Made by a program: the position numbers and the translations under genes
NCBI RefSeq assembly: GCF_035046485.1
Contig: NC_085138.1
Span: forward strand, 342,934,263 to 342,998,262
Direction: 5' to 3'
DNA length: 64,000 nucleotides
From: Aedes albopictus
Taxonomy: Eukaryota > Arthropoda > Insecta > Diptera > Culicidae
Part shown: piece after piece, positions 42,937 to 54,534 of the stretch
Layout: the number at the start of each line of letters is the position of its first letter
Numbering within the stretch: position 1 is the stretch's first letter
The notes under the pieces: generated by a model
Database searches by the model: none
What the model saw: only the letters and a program-made list of their open reading frames with translations
Told to the model about the DNA's origin: nothing

Positions 42937-43942
42937 TCATTTAACATTGTTATATTCCAAGGTACCTGTAATAGGGTCGTTTTCCATTTGCTGCTCGTTA
43001 TGAACTACTCCAGGTTGTAGCTGATTACTTATAACGAATTCCCTTGCATTAGCATACAGATTAAGTTCTTCCAATTTCTGTTTGAATTTATACTCTGTGT
43101 CATCTGTGATGAAACAGTCGACCATATTGTCTAGAATTTTCTTCCCTGCTTGAGTAATAAGTCCAGTGCTCTCTAGAGTGTTGAATATTTGTTGAAATGG
43201 CGTAAACACCTTGGTAAACACCTTGTCCTGCAGATCCTTTTGTAGTTCAAACACTGTTTTCTTGGGCATAGAGTTCATATTGAGCCATTTCAAACTCATC
43301 TCAAGATTCAGTTTGCTCATGTTATCCGTTAGAATGTTGATTTCAATGTCACTCAACTATTCGTGTCTAATGATACTATTGGTTAGGTTCGTTTCTGTTT
43401 TACTGTCTAAATCAAGAACTTGACATTTGTGCTGCTGGTCAGTATGTGTTACATCAGCTACTTCTACATTCGAAATCATGGTGCTGTTTGGAATATTTGG
43501 AATATTTGGATTATTTGTGTTGATGAAATGTGTTTTAAAGTGTCTTATGAAAGATGATCGAATGCCGTAACCTCTTGACTACCTACACAATTAATTTATT
43601 TCGCTGAATCTTGGCAATTTTTCTTACTTTTTACCGAGATTGGCACCGCCGAGCACTCAGCAAACTTGTTTTTCAACGAGATCTCAGCAATCGTGTTGTT
43701 TGTTTGCTGAGACTCGGGAAATGTTTTGCCGAAATTCAGCTATCAAACGTAATTTTTAACCGAGATTCAGTATAAATATTTGCTGAGCCACGGCCGTGCC
43801 GGCGTTTGCCGAGCTCATCTTAGTGTGTATCGACATTACACGCGTATTTTGTCAACTCGCCATGATAGTTTTTCATATGGTCGTATAAGCGGTCGAATGT
43901 GGCAGATTTCCACGTGCAATCAGCAATAATGCATCGAATCAT
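42937..43942 (-). pseudogene. N-terminal part of MHDLWEGV-type transposase, C2H2 zinc finger
   Basis: From an ATG at 43942 (minus) the frame reads MIRCIIADCTWKSATFDRLY followed by DHMKNYHGELTKYACNV, a C2H2 finger (C-x4-C, H-x4-H). About 250 bases of inserted sequence (43580-43829, with repeated CTCAGCAA and CGAGATTC) break it. The continuation RSSFIRHFKTHF is the back half of a second finger. A helical region (LNLEMSLKWLNMNSMPKKTV, LQKDLQDKVFTKVFTPFQQI) runs to a stop at 42937. Stops near 43370 and 43590 show decay. The order fits the N-terminus of the protein whose core lies at 40110-40765. Confidence 0.6.
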
Positions 43943-43996
43943 TTTGCCTGAGCCAGTCTGTCTAAAGTGGCACACAACGCAACCAGGTAAGGCTGC

Positions 43997-45760
43997 CCGG
44001 ATAAAAAATTACCATTCATTACATGGTAAATATTATTAACATATGACTGGTTTTATTGTTCACAATAAAACACATAGTAGATATATTGTTACTTTTTACA
44101 ATAGAAATCAAGCCCATATAGTTCGTACAATAAGTGAACATTAGCTTTATTAGTGACTAATCGATTCGATTGTTTTTCAATAGTTCTATAATAATTTAAA
44201 ATTACTATAAGTAAAAATTGATTTAAGTTGTTTTTAAATAGTTGCAAAAGTGCCTGCAAAGTTCTCATGGACTTTTTATTGAAAAAGTGTTTATTTCTCA
44301 ATTACACTTGAAAACAATTCGTAACATATAAATAACAATAAATATTATTGTTGCTTGGATCATGTTTGTATAATCAAATACAAAATCACTTGACATATTT
44401 TTTTTTTGTTTTCGTTTAAAATTTGAGTACAGTAGATGTTTCGGTTATCGAATATTATTCGCTAAAACTTCAACGACTGACAGACGTCAAGCCGTGTTGG
44501 CAGAGGAAGCTCTCAATGAATAACTGAGGAAGTACTTATAGAAAACTAGCTGAAAAGCAGGTTTAGCCAAGTGAGGATGTTACGACAAGAAAAAGATGAA
44601 CAATGATTTTTCTAATGTTTTCCAATAAATTAAAGGAATCTAGTAAATAGTAAACTACCATTGATAACAATACATATACAATTAGTTTAATGGGGTCAAT
44701 TGAACCGATGTTAAAATAAACATGCAATAATATTTGTTGTTATGTAAACAGATTTCGCCTTTGAAAAACCAAAGAATTCATATTTCTCGGTAACATTTTT
44801 CTCCAGCATTTACAGATACTAATGGACACATGAATTGTGAACGATTTATGGTATGGATCATACGACCTTAGGTCTGACTTGTGATATTTGGCAGTTATTT
44901 GAAATGATCTTATCAACAGCTGCCAAGCAATACTTACCAGACAGACATCAGAGTGTTTGATTCTTATCATAAAATGTGCATATCATTCTGGAGGCCGTTA
45001 GTGCTCGTAAATGCTGGATATAAATGTTAGCGAGAAATATAAATACTATGGATTTTCAAAAGCGAAAACTGCTTACAAATAACAACAAATATTTTTGTAT
45101 TTTTATTGTAACAACGATTCATTTGACGCCATTCAATTAATTGTATTTGTATTGTAAGAACAATGAAAAAACATTAAGATATATTGTTTTCTTTTGAAAA
45201 TTGCCCTAAAAATGTCTCATAAAAACACAATACATTCTATTGTTTTTCGCGAAAAAGTGTATGAAAATTTTCTCAAAATTTTATGGTTAAGATACATAAC
45301 GACCACCATTTTTTATTGTAAAAGTGCCATTTACCATTCGCCGAATGGTATAGAACAATAAGGGTGATGGTGAGTGTGCTGTGTAAATTACAATACGTAT
45401 AATGGTGAACATTTTTCGAAAAAATGGTGTTGTAACAATAAAATTTATTGTATTTTTATGATATTTTTTATCAGGGTGTTCGATGGGAAACTCATAAAGA
45501 TACCCAGCCAGAAATGTCCACACATCGGCTGATTGAGGCGGATATTCAATGTCATATGCTCTAAACAACTTTATACCCTGCTTTATACAAATGTCCAAAG
45601 TTTTAAGGAAACTGGGGAATTTGTATGAAAACGTATTATGCCATAGTGTATATCCAGTGGGGTTAATTATAGAACTATTGGAAAACAATCAAATCAATTA
45701 GTCACTAATAAAGCTAATGTTCACTTATTGAACGAACTATATGGGCTTGATTTCTATTGT
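43997..45760. mobile_element. Nested inverted repeats, CAATAGAAATCAAG family
   Basis: ACAATAGAAATCAAGCCCAT at 44098 mirrors ATGGGCTTGATTTCTATTGT ending at 45760 over about 100 bases. An inner pair lies at about 44725-44765 and 45050-45095 (ATATTTGTTGTTAT). An outer arm at 44030-44097 pairs with 63130-63194. The left border CCCGGATAAAAA at 43997 resembles the end of the array near 15120. No protein is encoded. These look like MITEs inserted in one another. Confidence 0.7.
44431..44600. mobile_element. Truncated CAGTAGA MITE joined to Feilai 3' end
   Basis: CAGTAGATGTTTCGGTTATC starts like the TA element at 7595 and is cut after about 65 bases by TTGGCAGAGGAAGCTCTCAA, the 3' part of a Feilai SINE that runs to about 44600. 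Confidence 0.7.
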
Positions 45761-45891
45761 TATACGAATCAAAATAAAATCTACTTTCGCGACTACTTTT
45801 ACCCGCAGTCAGAGATACGCGCGAGACAGTCGCCTAAGAAAACAGACCCGTTTTCAAATTTTATGATGGAAAATTCTTGATAATTCTTGAT

Positions 45892-46166
45892 TGACGACGA
45901 TGCGACCAGGCGGAGTAGCACAGCAGAATCAGCGAAGCGGCAGTTCGGATTTGCACGGGAAATAAAACACGCGAGCTAACTGGTAAACGTTATAATTCAG
46001 GAGAGAAAATGACATTACAACCGTACGCGGGAAATGTGCTTTTGGAATGAGGGATAAATGTCAAACGTACCTGGGGGTACACCAATGCTATTTTAGATAA
46101 TCGTACTCACGGGGGGTGCTCGGATGCACCGCAGGGTTGGCAGGAGGTAATCATCGTCCCTTAACA
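45892..46166 (-). repeat. Copia 3' LTR
   Basis: 275 bases. It differs from the other LTR by about six substitutions and one 4-bp indel by eye, roughly 2%. This points to a fairly recent insertion. Polypurine GAGGAGGAG abuts it on the coding strand. Confidence 0.95.
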
Positions 46167-46218
46167 CTCCTCCTCGATGAGCAGCCTCCGCGATCTCCAG
46201 ATGCAGTCCGGAACTACG

Positions 46219-47388
46219 TCACACCAAACCCAACATCTCGCGGAAGCGGTCGTGCTTCAGCGGTCCGAGAGGCTTGGTAAGTATATCGGCTGCCATTCGA
46301 TCCGTCGGGCAGTACTCGAGCGCGATCTGCCCCGTTTAACACAGCTCCTGAACAAACTTCTGCCTTGTGTCTATGTGCTTAGACCTTCTGTTGACGCGTT
46401 CCGTCCTGACGAACGCAATGCAACCTTGGTTGTCTTCACGAATCGTCGTAGCCTTGTCCTGTCGTTCGCCGAAATCCGCCAATAGTTGCCTCAGCCAGAT
46501 CGCTTCCTGGCAGGCCTCGCTGAGGGCAACATATTCCGCCTCCATAGACGAAAGAGTTACGCTGGCTTGCCCTCGACTTGTCCACGAAATCGTTCCGCCG
46601 CAAAACATGAACGCAAATCCGGAGGTCGACCTGCGACTGGTCACGTCGCCGGCCCAGTCGGCGTCCGAATAACCTTCTAGCTTCTGATCTTCGCCGCCTA
46701 AACGTAGACTGTAGTCGATTGTGCCCTTGAGATACCTCAAGACTCTCTTCGCCGCTACCCAATCTCGCTCCGTGGGTGCCGCGAATTTTCGCCCTAGAAC
46801 GGCCGCGCTGTTGGCTATGTCCGGGCGAGCCACTACAGCGAGGTAGAGCAGACTTCCGACGACACTTCGGTATTTGGTGGCATCCTGAAGCAACTCGCTG
46901 TCATCTTCACCTTTGATGTAATCTGGATCCATCGGCGCTTTCGCCGGCTTCACCTCGCTCATACCGTGTTCTTCGAGTAGTTGATTGATGTAGTTCTGCA
47001 GCCGAATGGTGTACGCTTCTTCTTCACGGCGGACCTCCATGCCGAGGAAATGGCGGACATCCCCCAGGCAGGTAACTTCGAAGTCCTTCTTCAGTCCAGC
47101 CGTAACCGCATCCAGTTCCTTGGAGCTTGCCGACGTCAGTAACATGTCGTCAACGTACACGAGTAGAAATACTGTCTCGCTTCCACAGCCCCGCACATAC
47201 AGGCAGGGGTCAGCCGATGATTGCTTGAACTGCAACTTGGTCAGCACATCATGGAGACGCTTGTGCCAGCACTGCGCGGACTGACGCAGTCCGTAGATGC
47301 TCCTCTTGAGTTTGCAGACGTAATCTTCTTTGCCGGGAACAGCATACCCAGGCGGCTGGCGCATGTACAGCTCTCCCTCCAAGATGCC
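46219..47388 (-). pseudogene. Copia pol C-terminal part: reverse transcriptase and RNase H
   Basis: The frame begins right at the insertion junction with GILEGELYMRQPPGY, continues KLKRSIYGLRQSAQCWHKRL, reaches the catalytic YVDDM box, then FLGMEVRR, SVVGSLLYLAV and the RNase H motif GYSDADWAGD. SSMEAEYVALSEACQEAIWL and SKHIDTR follow. A TAA at 46336-46338 interrupts the frame. Beyond it the same frame reads MAADILTKPLGPLKHDRF to the expected stop at 46219-46221, so this is a nonsense change near the C-terminus. The first RT motifs are on the far side of the insertion. Confidence 0.93.
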
Positions 47389-47625
47389 GTACAAGCACAG
47401 ACGAATTTATACAGACGTAAGAGTGCGGTGCAAACCACTTAAAATTTTCGGTACCATGTTTTCTTCTTCTTGTTGGGCAGATTTTTTCCGAGGGGGCTAG
47501 TTATTACCATTTTGCGGTTGTTTTATACGCATTGGTGTACCCCTTTCACAAGATTTTGACAGTTTTTCGCCGCCTTCGCCGGCTTTCGCCCGTGCTTTCG
47601 TCGCACCAAAAATATTCTCGTTTTG

Positions 47626-48560
47626 TTTACTTTTCGATGGTGCGCGGTCAAATTGGACATACCGGTTGTGAACATTCCGGGAAATTCCGTTCCTAGCCGG
47701 TGGTATCACAAAGAAGCTATTTCCGGGCTATGGAAAAAGTGTACCCCGGCTGAAGGCGCTCTAAAAAACTAATGGTAAGGATCCGGTCGAGCGGAAACCA
47801 CGGAAACTAACAACCATTGCTACTTTTAGAAAAAAGATAACGAGTGCGACTGCAAAGCGATCGAACCGAGCCGTGCTCTGCTGGCGGAGTGCAATCAGTA
47901 ACTGATTGTGTCACAGGAGGACATCCGGCATGGAGAGCTCGTGGTCGACAAAGAGAACTGGAAGCACGAAGTGCTCAGAAGGACGGGGACTACGGTGGAT
48001 TCCGAGCTGACAATCGATGCTTCAACAGGTTAGCGTTGCACAGTCGAGTTTTTGGAATCAAGGACATCAAAGCAGTAAGTTTTTCTATTTTTTTTTTCTT
48101 GTGAAGTCATTTATAAATTTAAAAAAAATCCCTTATTACAGGCTAGGAGCTAACCTTCTACTATAATTTCGGAAGCAAAGGTAACAAAAAGAGGATCTGC
48201 CACTGTAATGTGAGCAAATAATCCGGCTTTATCGGGAATTATTACCTTCCTCCGCTGGAAGATTCTTCAGTCACATGTCGGGGCAAAAAACCAAAGGATC
48301 GAAGCGTAAAAAATCGCAGAAAATCGTCTGTGGCAGCGGAAAACTGCCATTGAAAGGGCTTCGAAGGCTGACACTACAAGATAGTAAAATCAGATGGCGA
48401 AAATCGGTGGTGGTGGAACCAGTGAAAGGTGATGGCGTGATGGGATCACCGTTTAAGCTCAAACCACCAGTAACAACGAATGTGATCTACGAGAGTGTGA
48501 CTATTGAGGTGAGCTTGGCTGCTACGGAGAATACCCTAAAGGTGGACGATTATTCCGGGT
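47626..48560 (+). pseudogene. Exon-like segments at the left end of the 12.4-kb element
   Basis: Three coding-like stretches with splice-like borders. The first (to about 47773) includes VPSRWYHKEAISGLWKKCTP and ends near ATG|GTAAGG. The second (about 47831-48075) reads KKDNECDCKAIEPSRALLAE, has one stop, then QEDIRHGELVVDKENWKHEV, and ends GCA|GTAAGT. The third follows TTATTACAG and holds an ATG frame from 48275 (MSGQKTKGSKRKKSQKIVCG, strongly basic), cut by a MITE at 48578. I do not recognise any of them. They may be remains of a gene carried by the element. Confidence 0.4.
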
Positions 48561-48577
48561 TGAAAGAAAAACATAAG

Positions 48578-48705
48578 CCCTGTTCAACGACGTAGGTTGA
48601 ACTTGCTCGAAGTTGCTGCATCCTACTCTTACCCATTTGTCAACAAACGGGAAAGAGCGGGATGGAGCAAGTTCGAGTAAATTCAACCTACGTCGTCGAA
48701 TAGGA
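48578..48705. mobile_element. MITE, GTTCAACGACGTAGGTTGAA termini
   Basis: CCTGTTCAACGACGTAGGTT at the left is mirrored by AACCTACGTCGTCGAATAGG at the right. Inner repeats GAGCAAGTTCGAG continue the symmetry. Flanks TAA and TAT suggest a 3-bp target but are not identical. It contains CTACGTCG-type cores. Confidence 0.75.
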
Positions 48706-48785
48706 CTATAGTCGCCGAACAAGAGTGGTAGCAAGCGGACATGAAAGTTGTCCATCGTTTCGAGTGGGATTCATCTCGTATGGGA

Positions 48786-48912
48786 TAGGGGAACCAACGT
48801 ATTTTGAACACAGCGTTACGCCAATATATTTTGGACACTTCCATTTGTTTTTGCCGTAAGTGTCCAAAAAATATTGGGTCGTTGCTGTGTCCAAAATATG
48901 TTGGTTCCCCTA
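48786..48912. mobile_element. TA-type hairpin MITE, GGGGAACCAACGTATTTTG ends
   Basis: TAGGGGAACCAACGTATTTT at 48786 mirrors AAAATATGTTGGTTCCCCTA ending at 48912, with further pairing through TTTGGACACTT. TA at each border fits a TA target. The 48960 start codon follows 47 bases later, so it could supply that gene's leader. Confidence 0.85.
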
Positions 48913-48959
48913 ACCCGCGTTTTTTTTTCATTGTTTAATCCTGTAACGACGTAAACAAA

Positions 48960-49312
48960 ATGATGGAATTTGGCAAAGCACATAGACGATCCGAATCAGA
49001 TCGGGCTTTCCCTGGATTACACACGGTAAGATATTCCGGAAAAGCTTAATGTAATTGAATTTATGTTCACGCTCCTGCTATGCCTCTTTCCAGGAGTATC
49101 GAATAAAACTTCAAAATTGCGAAATTTACATCGAATTTAATTTCATTTACACCCTGGCCAAGTTCGCAGGGGTTGACGGTGTTAAAGTGAAGGAGTTTCA
49201 TTTTGATTATTGTAATGTAGTGTTCTTTAGTAAAACATATCACCTTTTTAACACTTTAATGCGCCTCCAACGGTTCATCACGAACCGGCTGCTGCAGATG
49301 GAGTATGGCTGA
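48960..49312 (+). CDS. Small two-exon ORF, function not recognised
   Basis: ATG at 48960 opens 22 codons (MMEFGKAHRRSESDRAFPGL...) to a donor ACG|GTAAGA at 49026. A 68-base intron ends CTCTTTCCAG at 49093, and the frame continues EYRIKLQNCEIYIEFNFIYT to a TGA at 49310-49312, 94 residues in all. The C-terminal half is aromatic and then basic (FFSKTYHLFNTLMRLQRFIT). A short intron with exact borders and an unbroken frame across it favour a transcribed gene. No domain is known to me. It may be the tail of a longer gene starting at 47626. Confidence 0.5.
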
Positions 49313-50942
49313 TCATATGCATCAGACATGCTCGATAAACACGGAGGAACCGCCAGGGCTCAGTAAAGTCTATTCCCAAGCAATAGTTCCAAATCGGTTG
49401 GATTTGAGAAGGTTTTGATGATCGTTACAAATCCTAATAAAAGTTTTATAGGATTTGTGACTGGTTTTGGAACCTTTTACAGCCAGCTGACTTCAAAATG
49501 TTGTTTGGGCTCTATTTCTCACGTTTCTCGGTTGATTTTACAATGTTAGGTACTTGATTATATTTTCTTTAAATAAAGCAATTAAAATCAACCGAAAAAT
49601 TAAAAATGGGAAGGAGATTTGCAGCACTTAATTGCGCTGATAGATTCGAAGCTAACGTGCGAACACTTAAACGCATTGTTGACGTCAATGCGTTCGACGT
49701 GACATTTTGGACAAAAACTGACTGCTTTTTATTAACTGAACCACGTTACTTTTGTATGACTAGGTTGACATTTGTAGGACACGCATGGACATGGTTTATC
49801 TTGGTAGGACCGATAGGACAGAACGAATTTGAATATTTTTCATAGTATTTGTAGGGGGATGAATACATAACAGTTGACAAGCAATTTTTGTTTTATTACA
49901 ATCAACTGACCAACTTAGCGTATTTTTGTTTATCTCTTAGATGGTGTTATGACACCAACAGAAAAATATCAGAAGTTCAGTTACATGTTTCTGTAGGTTT
50001 TGGACCGATGACAATTTAAGGACACAAGAGATGGACACAGAGAAGTAGAAATCAAGAAAACAATTTGACACAAAATCGACTATATTTTAACATACGGTAT
50101 TTAGAAGACAATTGACGCTAAAATTGGAAAAAAGCTTGCAGTTGGGACTAGACTACAATAATGGCCGATAGGAAACAATTCGCTACACAGCATTATTATT
50201 AATTTTTTAATATTTACCCGTAGGCTTTTCGCCGGTTGACAGTACAGTATTTAGCTGTGTACGAAGATACGGATTAGTTGGTGTACAGATGACAGGGTTC
50301 TCACGGGCAGTGATTCAAGCGAGGCTTACATAACAACTGACAATAGAGAAACCTAGTTTCCTTGACTTTCTACGCAATGGACATCTGACCGAACACACGT
50401 GTTTTCGTTAATCTCCTAGTCATTATTAAGACATGACGTATGTGCATGACGGAACAACTAGCAGGATACAGTTCTAGACGTCTCTTTTCAATAACGACAT
50501 TCAGCATATTTCCAATAAAACTACACTTCAATAAAGCAAAGACTAAAGCTGTTATGATAGAACAGATCAGAATGACCTAATTGACAAGAACCTAACTAAT
50601 TACATGGACTAAACTACAAAAAACCAATTGACAAAAAGAAAAAAAAAGGGAAACTTTTATTAAAACTATTTTTGTTCAACGCAGGCCAAAACAGTGTCGA
50701 CTTGGGCCACACACGCCTACGTACTTCTGTGTGTTGAAACAAAAATAGAGGCTCCTAGAAGCAAATGTAGGGAAAGGGTGCGGTGTAGAACATAAGCACA
50801 GTGTGCTACCGCCGTAATCACTTTGAAAAAAAAAAAAAAAAAATTTAATTTCATTTACTCGAAAAATTCAATTGCGTACAAACGCGGTCGTAACTAATCA
50901 CTCGACCTCTGCGTAACCCGTCACTCGCATTTGGCTAACTTT
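49313..50942. other. No gene seen; probable 3' part of BEL element
   Basis: Mixed sequence with short TAGGAC- and GACA-rich phrases (49690-50100) and an A18 run at 50827-50844. It lies where the 3' UTR and LTR of the BEL/Pao fragment should be, but only one copy exists, so no LTR can be delimited. Confidence 0.4.
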
Positions 50943-52540
50943 TCAGAGCTTTACAGTTGGTCTTCGGTAGGTCCCAGAATATGTCTTCACATCAATAACT
51001 CTCACGACGCCATCATCACACTGCTGAATTATACCCATTGGCCAACTTCCTCGTTCGGTGAGCATGTCGGTTACGTAAACAATATCTCCAGACTGTAACA
51101 TGGATTGTTGGTCTGCCCACTTCTGCATGGGAATCAAACCAGGCAAGTATTCCTTAAGCCATCTGATCCAAAACAAATCGATAAGTGCTTGAGTCTTCGG
51201 CATTGCTTTCCCTAATGGAGGTCATGTTTATCAAATACTCCTGGTGATTGCACGTTACTCGTACACCCAATCAAAAAATGATTTGGGGTTAAAGTTTCAG
51301 GGTCGTTTACATCCGTTGAAACATACGTTAACGGTCTGCTGTTAACAATATGTTCAGCTTCAAGCAATACAGTATGCAAAACTTCTTGTCGTGGTACTCA
51401 TTCTTTAACAGTTTATCGTGAAGCGGACCGGATGCTTCTAGTCAACCGCTCCCATATGGCTTGCTGTGGGAGGGTTGAGTTTCCATTTGATCCCTCGGAG
51501 CAAAACTTCATTCTCAATATCCGAAAAACTTGTATGCTTCAAAGCCTCGCGTAACTCTTCATCAGCTCCTCGCAGGTTCGTTCCATTATCGGAGCATATT
51601 TCTTTGGGTTTGCGTCGTCTTTCAATCATGGGGCGTAGAGCCAAGATGCTCGAATCTGTGGTTAAAGAATGTGCCATCTCGACTCGACGTATATGGCTCG
51701 AGTCGTCATACACGTAAATATCACGCCATACCGCTTCTCTCTGTAACGCCCTACAGTGACTTCAAAAGGGCCGAAAAAGTCCATACTACAAAACGTAAAC
51801 GGTTGACAGTATGGCCGTAGACGACATTGTGGAAGTTGTCCCACCGAAGGCTGTAGCACTTGGGGTCTCATCACTCGACAACGTTGGTAAATGTAGACTA
51901 CTGCTCGATGTAGACCCCTAGCTCATATAATCCAGTACGTCTGCCTTAGTCCACATAGCTGCATCAACTTCTCCAATATACCACACGCGCATGAGTCCAT
52001 CAGAATCCAGAAATGGTGACAGTTTGTTCAGCTTACTTGAAGACTTCAGTTTTGTAGCGTCTCGTAGTGCCTGAAGCTCATCCGGAAACTGCTCGTTCTG
52101 CACATGCTTTATACAACTTTTGATTGCTGCTGCTTTGTCTTCTGGAGTATTAACTGGCAATATAGCTTTTTTGTGCCAAACTTCGTAAAAGTATGTGGTT
52201 GCACGTATAAATCTTCTCCAGCTACTAAACCTTTAGTGCGTCTGGTAGTTCTGGATTTGAATCCGTCACGATGTTTACTGCATTCACCTCATTTGAAAAT
52301 TCCTCTTGTGCCTCTGTCATTTCTACCGGATCAGAACAGATAGGCGAGTTTTATTCACTTCGCTGAAGAAATTCTGGACCGCGATACCATCTTCCTTGTG
52401 GCTGGATATTGAATGTACCCGTGTCTTGTTGCTTCATCCACCACATTATCCGTAGTCGAAATCCATCTCCAATCGGCCGATGTAGACTGCTCCAATTTCT
52501 CCGACCTTTGCTACAAACATTTTCAGTGCTTTTCTAGTGT
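50943..52540 (-). pseudogene. BEL/Pao retrotransposon pol fragment: RNase H end and integrase
   Basis: Broken minus-strand frames run from a WYRGPEFL-like motif (about 52380) through LSPFLDSDGLMRVWYIGEVD (about 51980-52040). The integrase core follows with FCSMDFFGPFEV (first Asp, near 51770), EICSDNGTNLRGADEELREA (second Asp, near 51590) and WKLNPPTASHMGA, the region before the catalytic Glu. The last frame (51203-50943) holds the BEL C-terminal tail with YVTDMLTERGSWPMGIIQQC and ends in TAA. Indels near 51215, 51440 and 51870 kill it. The 5' part is lost at the satellite border. Confidence 0.8.
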
Positions 52541-52872
52541 TCAACCAACTTATTAACGTCTTCGAATATTACGCATTCAGATTCTCAGAAATTCCCAATC
52601 TTTTAAGATGTATTCTAACAACTATAAGATATCAACTACATAAATAATTTACATAGACAGTAGCCTTACGGAATATATTTTAATAATTCCTGTGAATTCA
52701 TTAAGATTCTCAGAAATTTCCAGTCTTCTGGTATGCATTCTAGAGACTATAGGAAATATTTTAAATTATTTATGAACATCAGCACCATATTAAAAAAAAT
52801 ATTTAAATAATTCCTGAGAATCCCTTAAGCTTACCAAACATTTCCAGTGATCTGCTCATATTCTAAAAATTA

Positions 52873-53030
52873 CAGTCAGGTTTTTTTACGCGGGGAATAC
52901 GTACCGCGTAAAAAAAAAACTCAGTTCAAAATTCGAAAAACCGCGTAAAAAAGTCTCACCATTTCTCGACGAATCATGCAAAAATAAGACGATGAAATTT
53001 TTTTTTGTATGGTAAAAAAAGACCTGACTG
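52873..53030. mobile_element. TA-flanked MITE, TIR CAGTCAGGTTTTTTT
   Basis: CAGTCAGGT at 52873 and ACCTGACTG ending at 53030 with TA on both sides. The inner sequence has ACGCGG/CCGCGT dyads. Inserted in a satellite monomer. Confidence 0.85.
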
Positions 53031-53816
53031 TATAGAAAATATTCTCAATCGTTTATAGAAATCAGAAGCATCACTGAATATTTTTAAATAATTCCTGAGA
53101 ATCTACAGATACTCAGTTGCATTACGAAATATTTTTAAATAACTCCTTAGAATCCCTAAAGATTCTCAGAAATTTCCAGCCTTCTGGGATGTATTCTAGA
53201 AACTTTAGGAAATATTCTAAATAATTTACAGAGATCAATAGCATTACGGAATATTTTCAAATAACTCCTGAGAATCCCTTAAGATTCTCAGAAAATCCCA
53301 GTCTTCTGAGATGTATTCAAGAAACTATAGGACATTTTCTAGATTATTTAAAATAATCAATATCATTACGAAATATTTTTAAAGAATTCCTGAGAATCTC
53401 TAAAGATTCTCAGAAGTTTCCAGTCTTCTGGGATGTATTCTATAAAATATAGGAGAAAATACAAATCATTTACAGATACAGTAGCATTACGGAATATTTT
53501 TATATAATTCCTGAGAATCTCTAGATTCTCAGATATTTCCAGTCTTCTGAAATACATTCTAGAAACTAGAAGAAATATTTTAGATCATTTATAACATTTA
53601 ATAGCATTACGGAATATTTTTGAATAATTCCTGAGAATCCTCCTGAGATTCTCGGAAATTCCCAATATTTTAAGATGTATTCTAACAACTATAAGATATA
53701 AACTAAATCATTTTCATAGACAGCAGCATTATGGAATATTTTTTAATAAGTCCTGTGAATCCATTAAGATTCTCAGAAATTCCCAGTCTTCTGGGATGTA
53801 TTCTATAAACTATAAT

Positions 53817-54113
53817 AGCTGCCCCGGCCAACGTTGTGTTGCCATTTGTGGCTGTGGTGTTTTGACAACTTTTGGGTTCATTGCAGCACGGCACTCTAGA
53901 TCGGTTTTATTGCGATCGTGTTGATTTTCTTCTCAGCTCCTGCAAATTTCGGATGTTTCACATTTTCTCTCTATTTAAATTGATTTTCATAACTTTTTAT
54001 ACAGCCACCATAAATACAAATCAATCCATGTAAGAGTCATCATGATCGGTCAGCCGTTCTTGAGTTTTGTTGCCTCAAAGGGACTTCAAACTCATTTTTA
54101 TATATATAGATAC
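53817..54113 (+). mobile_element. Non-LTR 3'-end or SINE-like copy (1 of 2)
   Basis: About 295 bases from AGCTGCCCCGGCCAACGTTG to TATATATAGATA. Conserved phrases shared with 55934 are CCGTTCTTGAGTT, TGTTGCCTCAAAGGGACTTC and AAACTCATTTTTATATATAT. Such tails are known from RTE-type elements. Confidence 0.7.
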
Positions 54114-54354
54114 AAATCATTTACAGAGACAGTAGCGTTACGAAATATTTTTAAATAATTCCTGAGAATCCCTAAAGGGTATCAGAAATTCCCAGTCTTC
54201 TGGGATGTGTTCTAGAAACTAGAGGAAATATTCCAGATCATTTATAACAATCAATAGCATTACGGAATATTTTTAAATAATTCCTGAGAATCTCTAAAGA
54301 TTCTCAGAAATTCCCAATCTTTTAAGATGTATTCTAATAACTTTAAAATATAAA

Positions 54355-54534
54355 GGGCCTGTCCATAAACTACGTAGACTCTATGGGGGGAGGGGGGGGA
54401 GGTGGGTTTGGCCAAAGTCTACGCTCCATACAAATTTCGAAAATTGTGTATGAACAAAAGTCTACGAGGGGGTAGGGGGGTGGGGAGGTCTGAGATGACC
54501 GAAAAAAAAGTCTACGTAGTTTATGGACAGCGCC
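54355..54534. mobile_element. PIF/Harbinger-like MITE, CTGTCCATAAACTACGTAGA ends
   Basis: GGGCCTGTCCATAAACTACG at 54355 mirrors CGTAGTTTATGGACAGCGCC ending at 54534, with AAA at both borders. It holds long GGGGGGAGGGGGGGG runs. It shares plan and G-runs with 8684 and 19733. Inserted in the satellite. Confidence 0.85.

Noticed and set aside
47626..47773. THAP-type zinc finger at the left end of the 12.4-kb element
   Set aside because: A P-element-like domain would fit the 7-bp duplication, but the cysteine-histidine spacing is not there and all frames have stops.
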